From Dromaius novaehollandiae (Eukaryota; Chordata; Aves; Casuariiformes; Dromaiidae): a stretch of 64,000 bases of DNA. Shown one piece after another: positions 62,295 to 64,000 of the stretch. The stretch covers positions 21,481,501 to 21,545,500 of the forward strand of contig NC_088099.1 of NCBI RefSeq assembly GCF_036370855.1, in the 5' to 3' direction. The position numbers and the translations under genes were made by a program. Positions within the stretch are counted from its first letter, which is position 1. The number at the start of each line of letters is the position of its first letter. A model generated the notes under the pieces. The model saw nothing but the letters and a program-made list of their open reading frames with translations. It did no database searches and was not told where the DNA came from.

Positions 62295-62396
62295 GCCGAG
62301 TACAAGAAAGGAAGGGGAGAAATGAATAAGGAGCCTGCTGTACTTGGAAGACCAGATTTTGAACACGCTAAAGGAGTTTCTAAACTTTTAAGCCAA
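62295..62396 (+). CDS. NEBL: nebulette exon 7 (nebulin module)
   Basis: Codes for residues 190-223 (34 residues), starting AEYKKGRGEMNKEPAVLGRP and ending KGVSKLLSQ. MNKEPAV.GRPDFEHA is diagnostic nebulette sequence. Phase 0 at both ends. Donor CAA|GTAAGATT is strong. This is the last NEBL exon in the window; the next module should start with a YK-containing exon beyond 64000. Confidence 0.96.
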
Positions 62397-62687
62397 GTAA
62401 GATTCTCCATCTTTTACAATGACTTCATTCAGATATCTCATTCCTAGTAATGCAAGAAAATACTTCGCTTTTTAGATTATTATCTTAAATTGCTTGAAGA
62501 TAGTGTTCCCAAACCCATTTCCTATAGAATTGCTATGATTGGTAAATTTAAGATACTTCGTAGATACAGTTTTATGCAGAAGTACAATGAACTTTGACTG
62601 TTACAACTTGGCCTTGGTGGGGGTGGTGACTGTTTTATTCATACAGATTATCTAGGATTTCTAAAATATTAACTGTATGTAATTTAG

Positions 62688-62810
62688 AGGCAAATTTTGC
62701 TACTCATTCAGTTTGAGTGGAACCTTATCCCTTGATTAATCCCACTGAACTAACTGGGGTCTTTTGTGTAGCTGCTTGCTAATGTGAGTAATGGGATCTG
62801 AATTTGGCCT
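62688..62810. mobile_element. MITE-like remnant, 123 bp
   Basis: The ends are imperfect inverted repeats: AGGCAAATTTTGCTACTCATT on the left against the complement of ATGGGATCTGAATTTGGCCT on the right. The interior contains CCCACTGAACTAACTGGGG. This layout (GGATCTGAATTTGGCCT end) recurs in old amniote MITE-type repeats. It is more diverged than the copy at 61787-61861. Confidence 0.5.
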
Positions 62811-62886
62811 GACATGTAAACCGCCCTCCCTCCCTTCCCCTGCAACTGAACCTTTTATGTACTGCTTTCTGTTATATATTAACCTC

Positions 62887-62913
62887 AAAAAAAAAAAAAA
62901 AAGAAGAAGAATG
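62887..62913. repeat. poly-A run followed by GAA units
   Basis: Sixteen As followed by GAAGAAGAA form a simple A-rich repeat, possibly the decayed tail of an old retroinsertion. No element body is recognisable upstream. Confidence 0.8.
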
Positions 62914-64000
62914 GAAGAATTACGTTAGTCTGCAACTGAAAATAAGGGACCCGATATTCCCTGTTTTCCTTTTATGACAATTCTACCGCTACAGATCAGC
63001 CTCATATCAAAAGAAGGGATTTTTGATTTCTGACCTGTTTTTTTTCTCGAATAGTTCTTTAATAGATCCTTGCATAACCCTTGCTAGCAATCCTGTCAAA
63101 CTGCACTTAGAGCTTTTCTAAACCCACAAACAAATTCTGCCTTTCTATAGAAAGGGGATCACTCCCTTTGATTGGAAAAGACTCTCTCAGTTTTCCTTGA
63201 ACTAGAAAAAAAATGAGCAGAGTAGTGTATAGATTAGAACAGTCTGTAAATCAGTGACACGCAACAACTCCTTGTGAGCTAGATACTAAAGGTCTTCATT
63301 AGAACCAAAATAAAATGAGAATAGCCTGTCATAGAGACCAATCTGCAAAACAGCGCAGTGTCTGTTTTTAAGAGATTGACCTCCTTTTGCTGTCAGCAAA
63401 CATTGCACTTAAAGTATCTGCTACGTAAGTGATTTCCTCTTTCATATTGGAACATTGTTAATTTTGAAGTGTTAGTACTGTACAAAGAGAGAGAGAAAAA
63501 AAGACCCCCCCCACACTTTTAGTTGCTCTGTCAGTGAAAATTTCAGAATCAAAATTAGATTGTGTTTTCCAAATAGATTTCTTTCTCCTATTTTGTAATG
63601 GATTATGTACTTTTATCTCTACCAATGGGCAAGCCTGCTAACAGATTCTTGGCCTTCTGTCTTTATCATCATTCATGCTTGGAAGTCAACCTGTGCTCTC
63701 TTGGAAGAGGCAGTGAGTGCTATGCTGCTCAGACCTGGGTATCAGTTATAAAATGTCTTGTCATTTAGCAAACACTTCTGGTGTTTTTTAAAAGACCCCT
63801 TCTTGTTTGTATCTGAACTTAGTGCATGACATGCTATATTTCTACCTGCTGGCTGTCTACACATTCATTTCCTTGCAGCCTGTTGCAGAATGTAGTGAGC
63901 TTGCAGCTGCTTGCCGTCACAAACAGACCTGAGGCAGGTCCCTTTCCAACAGCTCTCTCCTTCTCGCTGAGCCTGGTACCACTGAGGTTTTGGTGTGGTT

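Larger units (their letters stand above)
38365..62396 (+). other. NEBL: NEBL gene, 5' part (seven coding exons)
   Basis: Gene-level entry joining the seven coding exons annotated separately below. Their translation, 223 residues, follows mammalian nebulette (as I remember it) from the start Met through the first nebulin modules without gaps between exons. Nebulette links desmin and thin filaments at the cardiac Z-disc. The full protein is about 1,000 residues with some 23 nebulin modules, a Ser-rich linker and a C-terminal SH3 domain; those later parts lie beyond the right edge. Introns are 96, 5532, 2150, 6394, 7650 and 1541 nt, plus a seventh that leaves the window. All are phase 0. Confidence 0.95.
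62397..64000 (+). other. NEBL: NEBL intron 7, partial
   Basis: The intron runs off the right edge. It contains a MITE-like remnant (62688-62810) and a 16-A run with GAA units (62887-62913). No further nebulin exon is seen, which is consistent with the next acceptor being outside the window. Confidence 0.7.

Noticed and set aside
1..64000. CRISPR arrays, operons, prophage or other bacterial systems
   Set aside because: No regularly spaced repeats, no ribosome-binding sites and no dense gene arrangement. The sequence is vertebrate nuclear DNA.
1..64000. Endogenous retrovirus or other LTR element
   Set aside because: No paired long terminal repeats, primer-binding site or gag/pol/env-like frames were recognised.

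Overview
The window looks like a bird nuclear chromosome, probably a macrochromosome. It is AT-rich, has long introns and very sparse coding sequence, and carries a 5'-truncated CR1 LINE of typical avian type (32811-33243), along with much older CR1/L3-like, MIR-like and MITE-like remnants shared across amniotes. There are no bacterial, viral or organellar features. Nearly all open reading frames are short chance frames.

The one gene that can be identified with confidence is the 5' part of NEBL (nebulette, the cardiac Z-disc nebulin-family protein) on the + strand. Seven coding exons are visible: 38365-38430, 38527-38598, 44131-44235, 46386-46496, 52891-53001, 60652-60753 and 62295-62396. Together they encode the first 223 residues: an acidic N-terminus, a degenerate first module, then nebulin modules with one module per exon. 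Every exon is a multiple of three and every intron is phase 0. The gene continues past the right edge, so the remaining nebulin repeats, the Ser-rich linker and the SH3 domain are not here.

The 38 kb to the left of the NEBL start codon holds no recognised protein gene. In mammals the LIM-nebulette (LASP2) isoform starts far upstream of the nebulette start, so this stretch is probably both the nebulette 5' flank and part of a giant LIM-nebulette intron. No LIM-domain exon was recognised in it. Candidate muscle promoter elements (a consensus MEF2 site, a GATA motif and a CArG/TATA-like motif) lie within 300 bp of the ATG. Two splice-flanked candidate exons (6263-6402 and 8151-8216) hint at a small unrecognised transcript far upstream. 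Two old CR1/L3-like LINE fragments in the same orientation occupy 8735-9719 and 10150-10870.

The introns hold microsatellites, palindromes, MIR-like and palindromic MITE-like remnants, a GC/CpG-richer islet (48300-49130, intron 4) and a stretch that resembles a conserved non-coding element (56800-57740, intron 5). I found no new biological system. The most useful leads are the two candidate upstream exons, the competing splice acceptor in the 96-nt first intron, and the possible regulatory blocks.
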